From Ophiura sarsii (lineage: Eukaryota > Echinodermata > Ophiuroidea > Amphilepidida > Ophiuridae), in the NCBI GenBank assembly GCA_035610835.1, contig CM069448.1, positions 5,953,607 through 6,017,606 on the forward strand: a stretch of DNA of 64,000 nucleotides, in the 5' to 3' direction. A program made the position numbers and the translations under genes. Positions 45,276 through 57,252 of this stretch are shown here, piece by piece (the first letter of the stretch is position 1; each line of letters begins with the position of its first letter). Below the pieces are notes generated by a model, which worked only from the letters and a program-made list of their open reading frames with translations, searched no databases and was not told the DNA's origin.

Positions 45276-46279
45276 GTTGTATTCGTCCGTACAAAGGCCA
45301 ACCTAAATTTTTCGCCAAATATCGGAATTTCACCAGGTTTTTTAAGATCTAGGATAAAGGTTAACAAACACTTTTAAGATCATCTCATTTATCTCTGTGT
45401 CTTAGTATATGGACTAATCTATGAACTGCGTGGTAAGCCTACAAAAATAAACCTGATCTAGTTCCCTTACAAATCTTAGAAGAAACACAAACACATTAAT
45501 GTTAAAATGTTGCTATTTTCGGGGGGAAAAGTTCATTTATTAACCCGTAATTCTATTCACCCATTTCGATAATAAAGTTTCTTTTGGTCGCCAGTCTTAG
45601 TTGTAAATTACAATATATTATGTCGAGTAAAATGATTTGATCTCTTTGCAATCACTTGTCGAAACCTAATTTGCAAATACATCTGGACATGACTACGCAT
45701 ATAAATTACAATTATTTACTTGCTTTATATTGGCCGTTCGATCATAATGCGCTCACACCTATGAAGTAATGGTATCTGGTTGGACTCGAGTATGAACTAA
45801 ATTTTCACAGTCAATTAACTATACAGAAAAGTCGCAATCGTTACAAAATGGCATCAAGTCTGAAGTATCGGTCGAAAGGACGAAGTTGTATTCGATTTCA
45901 TGAAAGCAGTGGGATATGAATATTGTTTTCATCAACAACAAAAAACAGGTGCTAGAAATAAATGACGGAACCGGCAACATGTCTATCCCGATTGCTTTAA
46001 TGGTCATCGTTCTCCATAAATAGACATGCAGCCAATCTGCGTTAGGTAGAAACAAACCTGGGATACAGATGTATTTTTACTTTGTTGTCTGTGATTAGGC
46101 GTTTATGTTCCATTGTTAATTTGTTCAAGTAGGCCTATATCGATATTAAACGGACTTTCATTTATTTCAATGACATACACAAAAATTTCCGGTTGGGGCC
46201 GTCTTAAAGCACAAATTCCTAACATTATTTCACACAAGAATTGTTAAAGAACAATTTAAAGTTAGGAAGTGCATTTTAA

Positions 46280-46540
46280 ATCCCCAGTATCGTCCGATAC
46301 TGGTACACCAAAGTTGGTGTTACAGTATCGGGTACTGGACAAGCATGTTGATGGGGTCAATATCGTCCGATATCGTCGATACTGGTTTTGTACCGATATC
46401 GTTCAATACTGGGATAAATCCCGATTGGCAGATTGTGTACCAGTATCGCCCGATACTGGACCGATACTGGACCATAAAAACGTCCAAGTACCGATAATGT
46501 AACACAATTTGGTGTACCAGTATCGGACGATACTCTCTTA
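46280..46540. repeat. Cluster of CCAGTATCG...CGATACTGG palindromes
   Basis: Six or more motifs, several compound, in 260 bases; same family as in the 35148-36594 element but without the GGGAGCACATC ends. Confidence 0.85.
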
Positions 46541-46549
46541 ATGTAAAAT

Positions 46550-46765
46550 AGTGAAATGTCACTCGTTGTTCAGAGTGAAGTCATTGTCATTCGTAAAGAA
46601 TGATTTCGAGTGACTTTTCACTCTGTGCGGGTGATGATAAATACCAGATTTATGTAAGAGTGAAAATGTCACTCGTTTTTCAGAGAGAAATTACTGTCAC
46701 TCTAAAAGAGTGATTTTCACTCTGTGGCGAGTGACTTTTCACTCTGTGCGAGTGATTATTTTGTA
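46550..46765. repeat. GAGTGA/TCACTC repeat cluster
   Basis: AGAGTGA, TCACTCTGTG and TTTTCACTC alternate in both orientations, able to fold into hairpins. Related array at 47170-47445. Confidence 0.8.
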
Positions 46766-47169
46766 CCAGATTCAATTTGAGAGCCGGAACACAATCAAAT
46801 AGAAAAAAATTCAAAAACTCAAAATATTCTTTATTTTATTAAATTTAAACAATATTGAAGTGATACTTATTGATGATATCAATGTTAATTGGTACTGCAA
46901 TAATTTTAATGTCCAAATAATGATTAAATATAAATTACATCAATGAAACGCGTAAAAATATCGATCAAAAACACCATAGAAAGTAGAAGATAATGTATCG
47001 AAAGGAAATGATAATGTAACATAGGCAAATGACAGCAGTTGTTTGGTCAAGAAAAGGTAAGTATAGTTTGGATAATGACTCTTTGTTTGTTATTCAAATT
47101 TTCTATTGAATTGCAAGTTATTCATGTAAATGTGATTAAGTAATTGAAATGTTCCATTATTGTTCACTC

Positions 47170-47445
47170 TCATTGAGGGTGAAGTTCACTCTCAATGAGT
47201 TAAATTCACTCCTAATATATTCACTCTTTTTTCACTCCAATGGCGTGATCACTGTAGGCACTCTTCGAAGAGTGAAAATGCACTCGTTCCTGGAGTGAAC
47301 AAAATGCACTCTTTTTTGGAGTGAAAATGGTTCCACTCTTCAAGGAGTGACTTTCACTCTATTAGAGTGAACACTGTAGGCAATCCTTTGAAGAGTGAAT
47401 ATTCACTCCATTAGAGTGGAATTTCATTCTTTTACATTTAGAGAG
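47170..47445. repeat. GAGTGA hairpin-rich array present only in copy A
   Basis: Many AGAGTGA/TCACTCT units, including GAGTGAATATTCACTC. In copy B the same flanks (TTCACT and GAGAGTACTGAAAC) are joined directly at about 53126. Confidence 0.88.
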
Positions 47446-47727
47446 TACTGAAACAATAACATTTTACTAGAATAAAGTAATACTGCCAAACTTAAGTACA
47501 CCTTTTCACCCAAAATTGTAATTGGTTTTGTATTTGTTTTCTTCAGGCCCAACGTAAGTAAGTTTTGGAAGAGCTTTTCTGAGATTCGAACAATTAAATA
47601 TGCAAACCCCGGATTTAGTCTTTAAAGAAAGGAACGATATTATGGAAAACAGATTATAACGCAAATAATTCATTTATTTGAGGTGATCAAATCGATCAAT
47701 TAAATTGGGCCGCACTGCGTAACCCGC

Positions 47728-47896
47728 GTTATGGCTCATACGTATAAGTGACGTGTACGCTCGTACGTAACACTTGTACGATATAGTCGATAAAGTAATA
47801 ATTCTAATGGATGTTTATAGGTGCTTGAGTGATATTACTTTGGGCGATCATCGTATAAGTCCTTACGTGCAAGTCACTTATATTTGATGAGCCATA
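47728..47896. repeat. Small palindromic element, copy A (ATGGCTCAT...ATGAGCCAT)
   Basis: TATGGCTCATACGTATAAGT and the mirror CACTTATATTTGATGAGCCA bound about 165 bases with further short hairpins (GCTCGTACG). Also in copy B at 58084-58260. Confidence 0.7.
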
Positions 47897-48283
47897 CGGA
47901 CTAGTTTTGCGGTGCAACATTAAAGGTTATTATAACGTCATATCATATAACGTATCCGAAACTCGTTGTCCTTTAATTTGTCAACGCCATGAAGTCTGAT
48001 ATGTTGGGTTATTGTCCATGGTAATGATTTCAATTCTCATTTGCATTTGATATACAATATGGAGCACATCGTGGGCGTTCATTAAAAATCCAATTTGAGA
48101 TGTAAACTGCCTGTGTCTGGGTAAACACTTACGACAATGCTTCTACTTGCATGTACTTGATCTTAGTATTGAATTTAAAGGATGTACGGGTTGTTTCTGG
48201 TGTTGTTGTTGTTTGTGGTGGTGTTGGTGATGATGGTGGTGTTGTTGTTGTTAGTGTTGTTGTGGTTGTTGCTGTTTGTTGTT

Positions 48284-48363
48284 TTTGTTGGTGGTGGTGG
48301 TGGTGGTGGTGGTGGTGGTGGTGGTGGTGGTGGTGGTGGTGGTGGTGGTGGTGGTGGTGGTGG
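48284..48363. repeat. (GGT)n microsatellite
   Basis: About 25 GGT units preceded by imperfect GTT/GGT. In copy B the same site holds (GTT)n at about 58605-58850. Confidence 0.97.
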
Positions 48364-48589
48364 TTGGGGTGTTTTTGTTGTTGTTGTTATTGAGTGTGGT
48401 TTTTGTGTGGTTTTTTTTGTTTTTTGATGTTAATAATAATAATAATAAATAAATAACATGTATCGAGCGCCTTATGTTGCAAACAACCGCAAGGCGCCTT
48501 ACAAACATATAATATGGAAATCTTAATTTACAAATGCAAACAAAGTAATTAAAATAAATTAGCATACAAATAATTATAACTTTGGAGAC

Positions 48590-48780
48590 ATTTTGCTGGT
48601 TTATATCCGTTTCCGTCGCACTAAATCGACGTTTGGTTTTCATTGTATCTCCAGAAAAGTACAAACACTACTCAGACCAATTTACTATGAATTTGTAGCT
48701 GAGATACAAAGCTACAATTGTGGATTATTTTATACGACTGGCTTATGTAATAGTAAAGTTTCACTATTGTCATCATTAAA
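48590..48780. mobile_element. Right end of a mariner-like element
   Basis: TCCGTTTCCGTCGCACTAAA through GAATGACCCTCG matches 18320-18517; flanked by TA on the right. The left part is missing. Confidence 0.8.
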
Positions 48781-49131
48781 GGAATGACCCTCGTATATCG
48801 TGTTTGAAAAAGGTACTAATTTAAAATAATGAAGCTAATATCAACAACAAAAGATACACGCGGTCCTCAGAATATAATATAAGTGCAGAGTTGCAGTAGT
48901 CATGAATAGAGAACAAATTATAAGTGATTCAAGTGATTTTGTAGCAAAATGATTCCAGTTAATCTATGCCTAGACACTCCAATAGTTTAACTTCATCAAC
49001 CCGAGAATAAAACTCGACCGGATTTGTCGGTGCCTTGATATTTTTCTTAGCGATTCTATTCACTAATGTATGCTAATGTAGGGATGGTCACGGAATTTTT
49101 CCACAATTAAAGTGAAGCAACTGTAACTTAC

Positions 49132-49199
49132 AACATCCCCATAGGTAGTCCACTGCGTCTGGACACGTTATTAGACGAATGGAAACACCCTAACCTCAT
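49132..49199 (-). CDS. Putative first coding exon (copy A)
   Basis: ATG at 49199 opens 22 codons (MRLGCFHSSNNVSRRSGLPM, GM) ending in TT|GTAAGT, a strong donor. Copy B keeps the ATG, length, frame and donor with two amino-acid changes and three silent changes. GATATAAG lies about 35 bases upstream of the ATG. No second exon could be identified, so function is unknown. Confidence 0.3.
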
Positions 49200-49400
49200 A
49201 AACCTTTAATCCAGCACTTTGATACGTGGCTTATATCCTCAAGAGAACAAACATAACGCCAATACGACTACGCAGTATTTCTTTCTGATACAAATATAAA
49301 GCTGTCCCCATGGACATTGTTCGAACGTGACCAATTCAAGAAATGTGTACTTAATCTGGGCTGCAAATCTAGTAATATATTTTCGAATGAAAACACATAA
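49150..49400 (-). repeat. Four-copy block with TATA- and CCAAT-like motifs (copy at 49150)
   Basis: The block AAACCTTTAATCCAG...CTTATATCCTCAAGAGAA...AATACGACTACGC...TTTTCGAAT.AAAACACAT also occurs at about 37375-37612, 39965-40215 and 60760-60998. Read on the minus strand it offers CCAAT-box-like ATTGGT and GATATAAG upstream of a conserved ATG. Confidence 0.7.
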
Positions 49401-49759
49401 AATGCAAGCCTAGCTTTCTAATCCAGCCATTTTAATGACACCTGCAATGCCTTCTTAAAGGAGGTCTCCGTGAAACAAATTACGCCAAGCTACCAACCGG
49501 TACATCATCAAATAACATTTTATATGCTACAGTTGCAGGGTCCATAGTCGTCACATAAGTAAAATAATGCTGTACAACATATGAATAAAAGATTAAAGCA
49601 AAAATACAACAATGATCTTAGAACGCATGCATGTTTTCGTCTAAAGGATGATTTGAACTAATAACCCCGTGCAATCGCACTATAAACAGAGTATCCTGCC
49701 TGGTCAGTCAGTTTCAGGAGTTTGACATGTGAACAACATATAGAACAACGTAAACACTA

Positions 49760-49865
49760 TGGGAAGACGCATAGGCAAAGCTTCAGCACCCAGGGGCAGA
49801 AGGAGATGGAATAGGAAGGCAAGGCGGTCTGCTCCACCCACCGTACCCTACTCCCAATGTGGGGG
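49760..49865. repeat. Block present in copies A and B and inverted in the spacer
   Basis: CTTCAGCACCCAGGGGCAGA, GGCGGTCTGCTCCACCCACC at 49780-49850 also occurs at 62600-62690 in the same orientation and, reversed, at 52690-52765, right at the junction of copies A and B. Confidence 0.8.
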
Positions 49866-50440
49866 TGTGTGTGTGGGTGAGCAGACCGCATTTCAAAATG
49901 AGATCAATCTGTAAACCTCTGCTTCAAACGCCAGAAGAACGCCATTCGTCACGCTTAGACGTATAACGAGCGCCGTAGTCGTAGTGACAATCCACAACGT
50001 CTCCTGACAGCGTAGTAACAGCGCATAAGGGAGAGAGACGTAGTGAGCGTAATAAAGTCGGGAGAGACACGTAGTGAGAGCCTTATTGATCTTACTGCAG
50101 TCGAAGAGGAGCAGTAGTGTGTACGCGTCCTGGCTGCGTCAACGGGACGCCGAACCTCCGCGCTTGTGTTGTGCATGCGCAAAACAAATGGTTGTAGTGG
50201 TTTTCAAGAGCGTCCCAGCCAGTCCCCACTGCTTCACCGATAAATAACGTGGCTTGGCTTGGAGTGTTGATAATTTTTCAACGTAGTTTTAGCGCCAGCC
50301 TAATCGCAGCAGAATGTGAAAGGGCTTTTAAATTAGTGACCCTGATTTAAAAACTGACAATTTTGGATAGTTTTCCGCGCTCTCATTGGCTGTTATTCTT
50401 ATTCTGACATTGTTTCAGCGCAGTGCAATCGCTGGCCTGA

Positions 50441-50445
<5 letters not shown>

Positions 50446-50497
<52 letters not shown>

Positions 50498-51157
50498 CAA
50501 ACATAATGGTGTACACATGCGTGACCAATTTTTTTCCAGACACCCCCTAAACAAGTTTTACCCTGCAAGCAAAATTACCCCCTAAACAAGTTTTTAGCGC
50601 GCTTTCCTTGCAAATTTTGACCCCTAAACAAGTTCTTGCCAGAATATGACCCCTAAACAAGTTTTGTCTATTTGCCTGCAATAGATATACCCGTAGATTT
50701 GAATAGACAAACATTTATTCATGGGTATTGTTCTTTCTTGTATGTACATTTAAATGCTGTCAAGGAGGATCTTGCATGCGTTCTCAAATTGGAAATGAGA
50801 CGCTCAAAAGAATCGCAAAAACGGGGATAACATTCTTCTGGGAACGGGGAACAAAACAAGTTACCCTAAACACGTTCGACCTGTATTTTAAGCCACCCTT
50901 TTTCTTGAAAATCAGCGTTTTTGATACCCTTAACGCGTCACGCGCGTGATGCGTCCAACACTGAAAAAAACACCCCGTTTTACGCGTTTTTTTTGGTATT
51001 TTAAGCCACCCTTTTTCTTGAAAATCAGCGTTTTTGATACCCTTAACGCGTCACGCGCGTGACGCGTCCAACACTGAAAAAACACCCCTTTTTACGCGTT
51101 TTTTTGGTCACGCATGTGTACACCATTATGTTTGACTGCCCCCCCCCCCCCCCCCCC
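50446..51157. mobile_element. Poly-G/poly-C-ended TIR element with 10-12 base target duplication
   Basis: 48 G followed by CAGTCAAACATAATGGTGTA and CACATGCGTGACC, mirrored at the right before 19 C. GGCCTGATCACC at 50434-50445 and 51159-51170 is a perfect duplicate. Inside: four CCCCTAAACAAGTTTT motifs and two tandem copies of about 110 bases with AACGCGTCACGCGCGTGA. Non-coding. Confidence 0.85.
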
Positions 51158-52384
51158 GGGCCTGATCACCGTAGGTGAGATAGGGCCATAAAGAAGCGCA
51201 CTACAACTTTAGTATGCTAGACTCAGCTCTACACGATCATATCAACAATAGATTTACATCTTTTCTAGGAATTTCGGGTCCACCTGAACAACATAGTGTG
51301 ATACGTTGCTCAGAAAAAGAATGAAACTGTTTTTAACGGTCCATAACTACATCAAAAAATGCATCAAAATTGAAATCAAATTGAAGCGAAACTGTCGATC
51401 TTTCTACTCAGTTCCCTAGCTTTGTCGTTATTGTAACATACGGGTACTATGAATACTAGTCTCTGTCGTAGTCTCACTAATCTGTTGATCACTAATCACT
51501 TGAATAATTGCACTGTATGTCTCGACTTCATTTTAACTCGTGCTTTGACCTTGGACGTGAAGTCAACACAAATACTTAAATGGATATATACATAATGCTT
51601 TTTTCAAACCATTCGATTTGACATAAAGCGACACACGAGACTATTACCACTTTGCGATAATGGTCTTGTAGGGACACTATGTCGAACCAGTTAGTATACA
51701 GTCAATTACACTTAATAGCTCATTAACAATGGACGTCAGGAGGAAAAGGCATTGGACAACCTTTCTTTTCCTCAAATCAGTTTTCATGTGAAAAGTAACG
51801 AGTAACGAGTCAGGCTGTCAACGAGCTAGGATTTAAGCTTAAAATGAAGAGCAAAATGAATTAGTTATGATATTGTATTTATGTAACAATGTAGCATATA
51901 TTTTAAATGATGTACGATGTAAACATGATGAAACTATCAAATTTGTAAGTAATGATACCCGTGTAATATGTGTTATACATGCAATGATGTACTGTTAACA
52001 TGATGAAACTATGTGAAACGTGAACATTCTGTAAACAAGTAACGGGTTATAATGAGCAATAACAAATAAATAATAAAATAAAAAGGTAACATATATTACC
52101 GTATCGTTTCTTTAGCATTTGGCAGTATTTTGCCTATTTAGTCCTGTTCCACAAGATGCACCATGATAGATATTGCAGTGATGCTCGTCGCCATAAATAT
52201 GAAAGAATATCATGGGGTTCAGTTATCATAGAAAACAAGTAAATAACACGTGTGACTGTCAAGTTTAATGAGACTCAAATCATTCTGGAATAAATAGCCA
52301 TACATATTTATTCACGTAAGGAATATCGATACAAGGTGTTTCAACGCTTTCATCGCACATTTTGAGATCAAAATAAATAGGGTT

Positions 52385-52470
52385 TTAAAATGTGTCTGCT
52401 TTAAATTTGATAACCAATACATTGATGGATGTGTTACTTAACCAATACATTGATGGATGTGTTACTGACA
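52385..52470. repeat. Short tandem duplication (about 31 bases x 2)
   Basis: AACCAATACATTGATGGATG followed by TGTTACT occurs twice in succession. Confidence 0.85.
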
Positions 52471-53550
52471 CATTTACACGTGGCCTAACAGCATAGTTAT
52501 TATTTGAATTGCATGTGATATCGATAATATGAATCAAATATTCATCACGTATGGCTGTCAAATTCCATGAGAGACAATTCATCCTAGAATAAATAAGTCA
52601 AATACAAGGTAGTTCAGTAATAATCCTCAGATCCCTGCTCTAATAAATAAATCCCATGAGATCCCGTATTTAAGGTATCGCCCACACAAATGGGAGAAGG
52701 GTAAGGTGGGGTGGAGCAGACCGCCTTCCTCTTCCACCTCCATCTGCCCCTAGGTGCTAAAGCCTTGCCCGGAACACAATCAAATTTTTAAAAAAGGTGA
52801 TACTTATTGATGATATTAATGTTAATTGGTACTGCAATAATTTTAATGTCCAAATAATGATTAAATATAAATTACGTTAATTAAACGCGTAAAAATATCG
52901 ATAAAAAACACCATAGAAAGTAGATGATAATGTATCGAAAGGAAATAATTGATGTAACATAGGCAAATGACAGCAGTTGTTTGGTCGAGTAAAGGTAAGT
53001 ATAGTTTAGATAATGACTCTTTGTTTGTTATTCAAATTTTCTATTGAATTGCAAGTTATTCGTGTGAATGTGATTAAGTAATTAAAATGTTCCATTATTG
53101 TTCACTCTCATTGAGGGTGAAATTCACTGAGAGAGTACTGAAACAATAACATTTTACCAGAATCAAGTAATACTGCCAAACTTAAGTATACCTTTTCACC
53201 CAAAATTGTATTTGTTTTCTTCAGGCCCAACGTAAGGGTCCATATCCAAACTCTCAGTGCTTTTAAATCGTTTTTCTAGCGATTTAAAAGCGCTTTTCCA
53301 ACGGTATTTCGTTCTATTGTTAAAAGCATCGGAAAAAGATCGGTGATTAACTAGAAACCTCTCTACTTATCTGGCGTTAACAATAGAACTATTGTAGTAC
53401 TCTTGATGGCCCAATTAGTGAAGCAGACACATGAAAGCGCGAGGAAGATTGTGTTATTAAGCTGACCAGTGTTCACCCGACCCCTGTTGTGACGTAGAGA
53501 GCGACCCATTTGCCAGATTGTACACCTATCGGGTTTCTAGTACAAGTCCC

Positions 53551-53961
53551 GGGGGGGGGGGCACTGACATTTGAAAAGGGTATAGTTAGGTGCCGCGCTG
53601 AAGACCCCCTTTTCACCCTCTGCTGCTAGTTCTTATGACCCCCCCTTTCGAGCCTGCATCAGTTCTTAAGACCCCGTTTTCATTGAAAATTCAAAAATCG
53701 CGAAATTTTGCGTTCCAAAGCACCAATTTTGTGTTCCAAAGCCCCAATTTTTCGAAAATTGTGCGTTCTTAAACCAAAATAAATCGAAAATTGAACTATA
53801 GGCCAGTTCTCAAGACCTATTTTTTGGGGAAAAAAATCTGTTCCTAAGACCCTATTTTTCGTCATAAAATCCAATCAGTTCAGTTCTTTAGCCCCCTTTT
53901 TGAGACCCTGGGCGGCACACCCCTACCCAAAAAAAAAGTTGAGTGCCCCCCCCCCCCCCCG
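53551..53961. mobile_element. Second poly-G/poly-C-ended element, about 410 bases
   Basis: Starts with ten G then CACTGACATT, ends GAGTGC followed by 15 C. Near-duplicate flanks GTACAAGTCCC (53540-53550) and GTACAAGTGCC (53962-53972). Internal C/T-rich repeats (AGTTCTTAAGACCCC, TTCCAAAGC.CCAATTTT). Nested in the 4674-base element. Confidence 0.8.
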
Positions 53962-54711
53962 GTACAAGTGCCAGGTTTTATCATGGCAGGTGATAGAGGC
54001 TAATCGCGACACTCCTCAAACCCCGACTCAAACGATATGTTTGTAGCCGCCTATTCATTGCTAGGCTTATCGTAATCCACTCGTTAACGTCATAAGAATA
54101 ATCCTCCTTGAAGTGGCCTTTAAAGACTATTGTTCAGCCGTGGATGATTTTAGAGTAAGCAGGGAGGTGTCAATGACACCTCCCTGGTACAAGCATGGAT
54201 AATGTTATCATTCAATACTAAACAATATGGGAGCCATTAAACATACAACGTGTTATTGTTTTCTGGTATAGGCATAATGTGTGTAATCAAGTAGCATTAT
54301 GAATCTTACTCCCCTAAATAGTGTCATTTTTCTGCGTTTTTAGACTATTTAAGAATGTTGCATACACTCTGAACGTGATCTAATAAATAATAAATAAATA
54401 ATAAATATGAAGAAATTAAGTAATTATGTAAATAAATAATATATAGATTAATAATTATATCAATAAAATAGTATATTAAGGCCTATTTATAATTAATTGA
54501 TTGATAAATAATTAAATAAACATCAACAATTAAGAAAGTAAATACAAAATAAATAAATAACGTTAAAATTAGGTCAATATAAACGAAAACCCCGAACGGA
54601 CGTATAATGAGAGAACAATAATAAATATTATATTTCGGCATACTTAAAACCCTAACCGACCTCTACCCAGACTCGACCGCTCTAAGCATAGAGCACAAGG
54701 AATATAAACCG

Positions 54712-54780
54712 CCACAAAGATTCGAACGTACGGCCTGCTGATTGAGAGTCCAAATCTTTACCAACTGAGCTATTTCGATT
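54712..54780 (-). pseudogene. tRNA-like sequence (Glu CTC by position)
   Basis: Minus strand ATAGCTCAGTTGGTAAAGAT, loop CTCTCAA, and GTACGTTCGAATCTTTG resemble D, anticodon and T arms. Stems are poorly paired, so it is probably not functional. Confidence 0.5.
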
Positions 54781-55305
54781 TTCCTGAAATCCTCAGCGCT
54801 TTATACCCAAATATAGTTCTCATTCAACTATTCCCTAAATACACACGGGTTTTTCAACACGGTGTTGTTGTCTATAAAATGAGTCTATGATTTATTAGAT
54901 TTAACGAATAACAAATCCCGTACTTTGTGAACCGATTCTTAAAGGGGCGTGTACATCTCAAGTGTTTGTCCTGGACAAAAATCACATGACTCGCTTCGCT
55001 CCCAAGTCCTCGCGTGCCCGGCAAAAAGCCCATGATGCAATACTAAGTCGTAAAAGTGTGCACATAAATCGACAAAATGCTGTACAAACGAAATATAATA
55101 TATCTAGAATTGTTTCAAAAAGTAGTGTTATTCGTTACATTTAAATCAGAATTACTTTCTTTAACAGTAAATAATCAACTTTTGAGCGAGAAACTATCTT
55201 AAAACTACAAAGATTAAGAAATATAAAGCATTTTAAACATCTAATTTAGAGAAGAGTGGTATGTTGAACCATATTACTTTTGTTTGTTATTGCGTTCACA
55301 TAGCG

Positions 55306-55376
55306 CATAGTTGGCTCAGCGGTAGAGCATTGGACTAGTAAACCGGAGGTCGTGGGTTCGAATCCTATCACGTTTT
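55306..55376 (+). pseudogene. tRNA-like sequence (Thr AGT by position)
   Basis: TTGGCTCAGCGGTAGAGCA has a good D stem (GCTC/GAGC). Loop CTAGTAA gives AGT. GTGGGTTCGAATCCTAT is a T arm with wobble pairs. The acceptor stem does not pair. The best preserved of the tRNA-like sequences in this window. Confidence 0.55.
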
Positions 55377-55799
55377 GAAATTTTATTTTAATCGTTTATA
55401 TACATTTGTTTAAAATTTGTTTTCGATATTGTTTATCATTTCGTATAATTATTCATTATTGTTCAATTATAGTTTATTTTGGAATGTAATTTTATTTACG
55501 ATTTCATTTTAATTTTCCACTGACTGTTTAGTGTGCATGGCATCATGAAATGTGAATGAACCGCGGTATACCACCGAACTGTCCTAGTCCTATGCAACAG
55601 GCCAATACAATAGAAACTCGTTGTGTGTTATTATCGATTGAGCTAAACTTGTAAAGTAAATGCCAGCCGTTATGTAATACAAATCAATTTGCCTGTATTA
55701 TTATTATTGAAATAATGTTGCGATGGTGTAGGAAATAGGAAAATCGATTCAAGGACATGAGCCGACTGGCTTCTTATTTACATAACAATTGGCCTTTGG

Positions 55800-56350
55800 T
55801 CAGAAGTCACAAACTGGTCCAAAAAAAAGTGTCACTTCTAATAATGTTGAGAAATGCACCAATTCTGATTAAACGGGACAAAACTTAAGTTTTACATACT
55901 TAATGACCCACAAACTATATATTGTTGGAAAGCTTAAGATTCAAGGTTTTTTATTTTTGCAAAAAAGAATCAAATTATACAGGGTGTGTACAATTTTTAC
56001 AGGGTGGAACATAACAAATTTGATCGTTTTTGCTCCTCACAAAATAGTTTGATAGTTTGTACAATTAGGGTTTAGCTGAAAATAGTCACCAAAATCAGAA
56101 CAACCGCAGAAGGTGCTACCAAATTTGCTAAGAATCATTTGCCCAAAATGTACACAGGAAAAGTACAGGGTGTCTAAAATTATGATGAAATAATGCATAA
56201 AATTAATGTTTGTATATAATATTCTATGAAATTTAGTTAGCATGGACCATTTAATTTAAAAGAAAATGATTATCAAAATGAACTACATGAATATCGTTAA
56301 AGTTCCTTTTATTTTGAATACAGGGTGGTCCAAAATAGGTCTAAATAGCA
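55800..56350. repeat. Dispersed ACAGGGTG motifs in AT-rich DNA
   Basis: TACAGGGTG-type motifs recur at about 55979, 55999, 56165 and 56321, each followed by AAAAT/AAATAG-like sequence. They could be relics of one element; no boundaries found. Confidence 0.35.
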
Positions 56351-57186
56351 AATTTTTCATAAATATATGAACAATTCTGTGAAGAAACACTTCTGGCTTT
56401 TTTAGTTAAATGTTTTACTACCCAGAGTAGAAAAGGACTGAAGATTTACACAAATGAAATAGAGAGACTGCGATTTGGCCATTGTTTAATCAATAAAATG
56501 AATAAAACTGTGTATGTTTTACATTAAAACACTCCCTGAATTGAACATCATATTCTAGTAGAGAATGTCTAGATAACAATTCAATATTAGTATTCATAGT
56601 AGCAGGCACATGTTATTAACACATATGAGAAGTTTGAAAACTTTCCTATGTATACTTTTAAAATGGCATCAATTTCAAAAGTTCTAGTTTTCCGCTATTT
56701 TGTGTACAAACCTATGGGCTCCTCGTCCACCGGCTCCTCGTCCACCGCTCCCACCCTTGACTCACTCGACGTTTAGATTGATAACTTTACTGTTGCTAAA
56801 CATGTGGCTTTAATTTCTTTTTTATTCGGTAGCTGGATAAATTGTCTTTAATATGATACCAAAAATGTTATGTTTTTTTGACAACTTCTATTTAAAATAG
56901 AGACACGTATCACGATTTTAAGGATCTTTTGAAACGATCCCACCTTATTTGATATACCTATTAGTGACCTGTGACCCTTTGCAGATCATGTTCATAGACT
57001 AGCTAGGGGCCATTCAATGTAAGCCTAGGAGTAGTAAACACAATTATATTTACAGGACATTCTTTATCGCAGTGAAATTGCAAAAGAATTCAACATTCAA
57101 TAAATATAGCGAACGATAAGCAATCCTGTCAATTTATAAAAACAAACAGTGTAATAACAAAACAGAAAAGAAAACCATCCCCATCC

Positions 57187-57252
57187 GCAGGATTCGAACC
57201 ACTGACCTCATGATTGTGAAGCCGGCGCTTTGACGTTTGAGCTAATGAAGGC
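57187..57252 (-). pseudogene. tRNA-like sequence (Val CAC by position)
   Basis: Minus strand TTAGCTCAAACGTCAAAGCG, loop TTCACAA, GGTTCGAATCCTGCGGAT. Anticodon stem is mispaired. Likely a pseudogene or SINE head. Confidence 0.5.

Larger units (their letters stand above)
46784..52080. repeat. Large segmental duplication, copy A
   Basis: Starts CCGGAACACAATCAAAT and matches copy B (from 52769) in order through about 51990. It contains the GAGTGA array, (GGT)n, a mariner right end and the poly-G element, none of which have equivalents at the same place in copy B, while the flanking DNA aligns. Confidence 0.9.

Noticed and set aside
48151..48664. Frames with poly-Trp, poly-Gly and poly-Thr
   Set aside because: Product of the (GGT)n tract and its GTT flank.
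55306..55376. Functional nuclear tRNA-Thr
   Set aside because: The acceptor stem does not pair and the T and anticodon stems have mismatches, so I list it as tRNA-like only.
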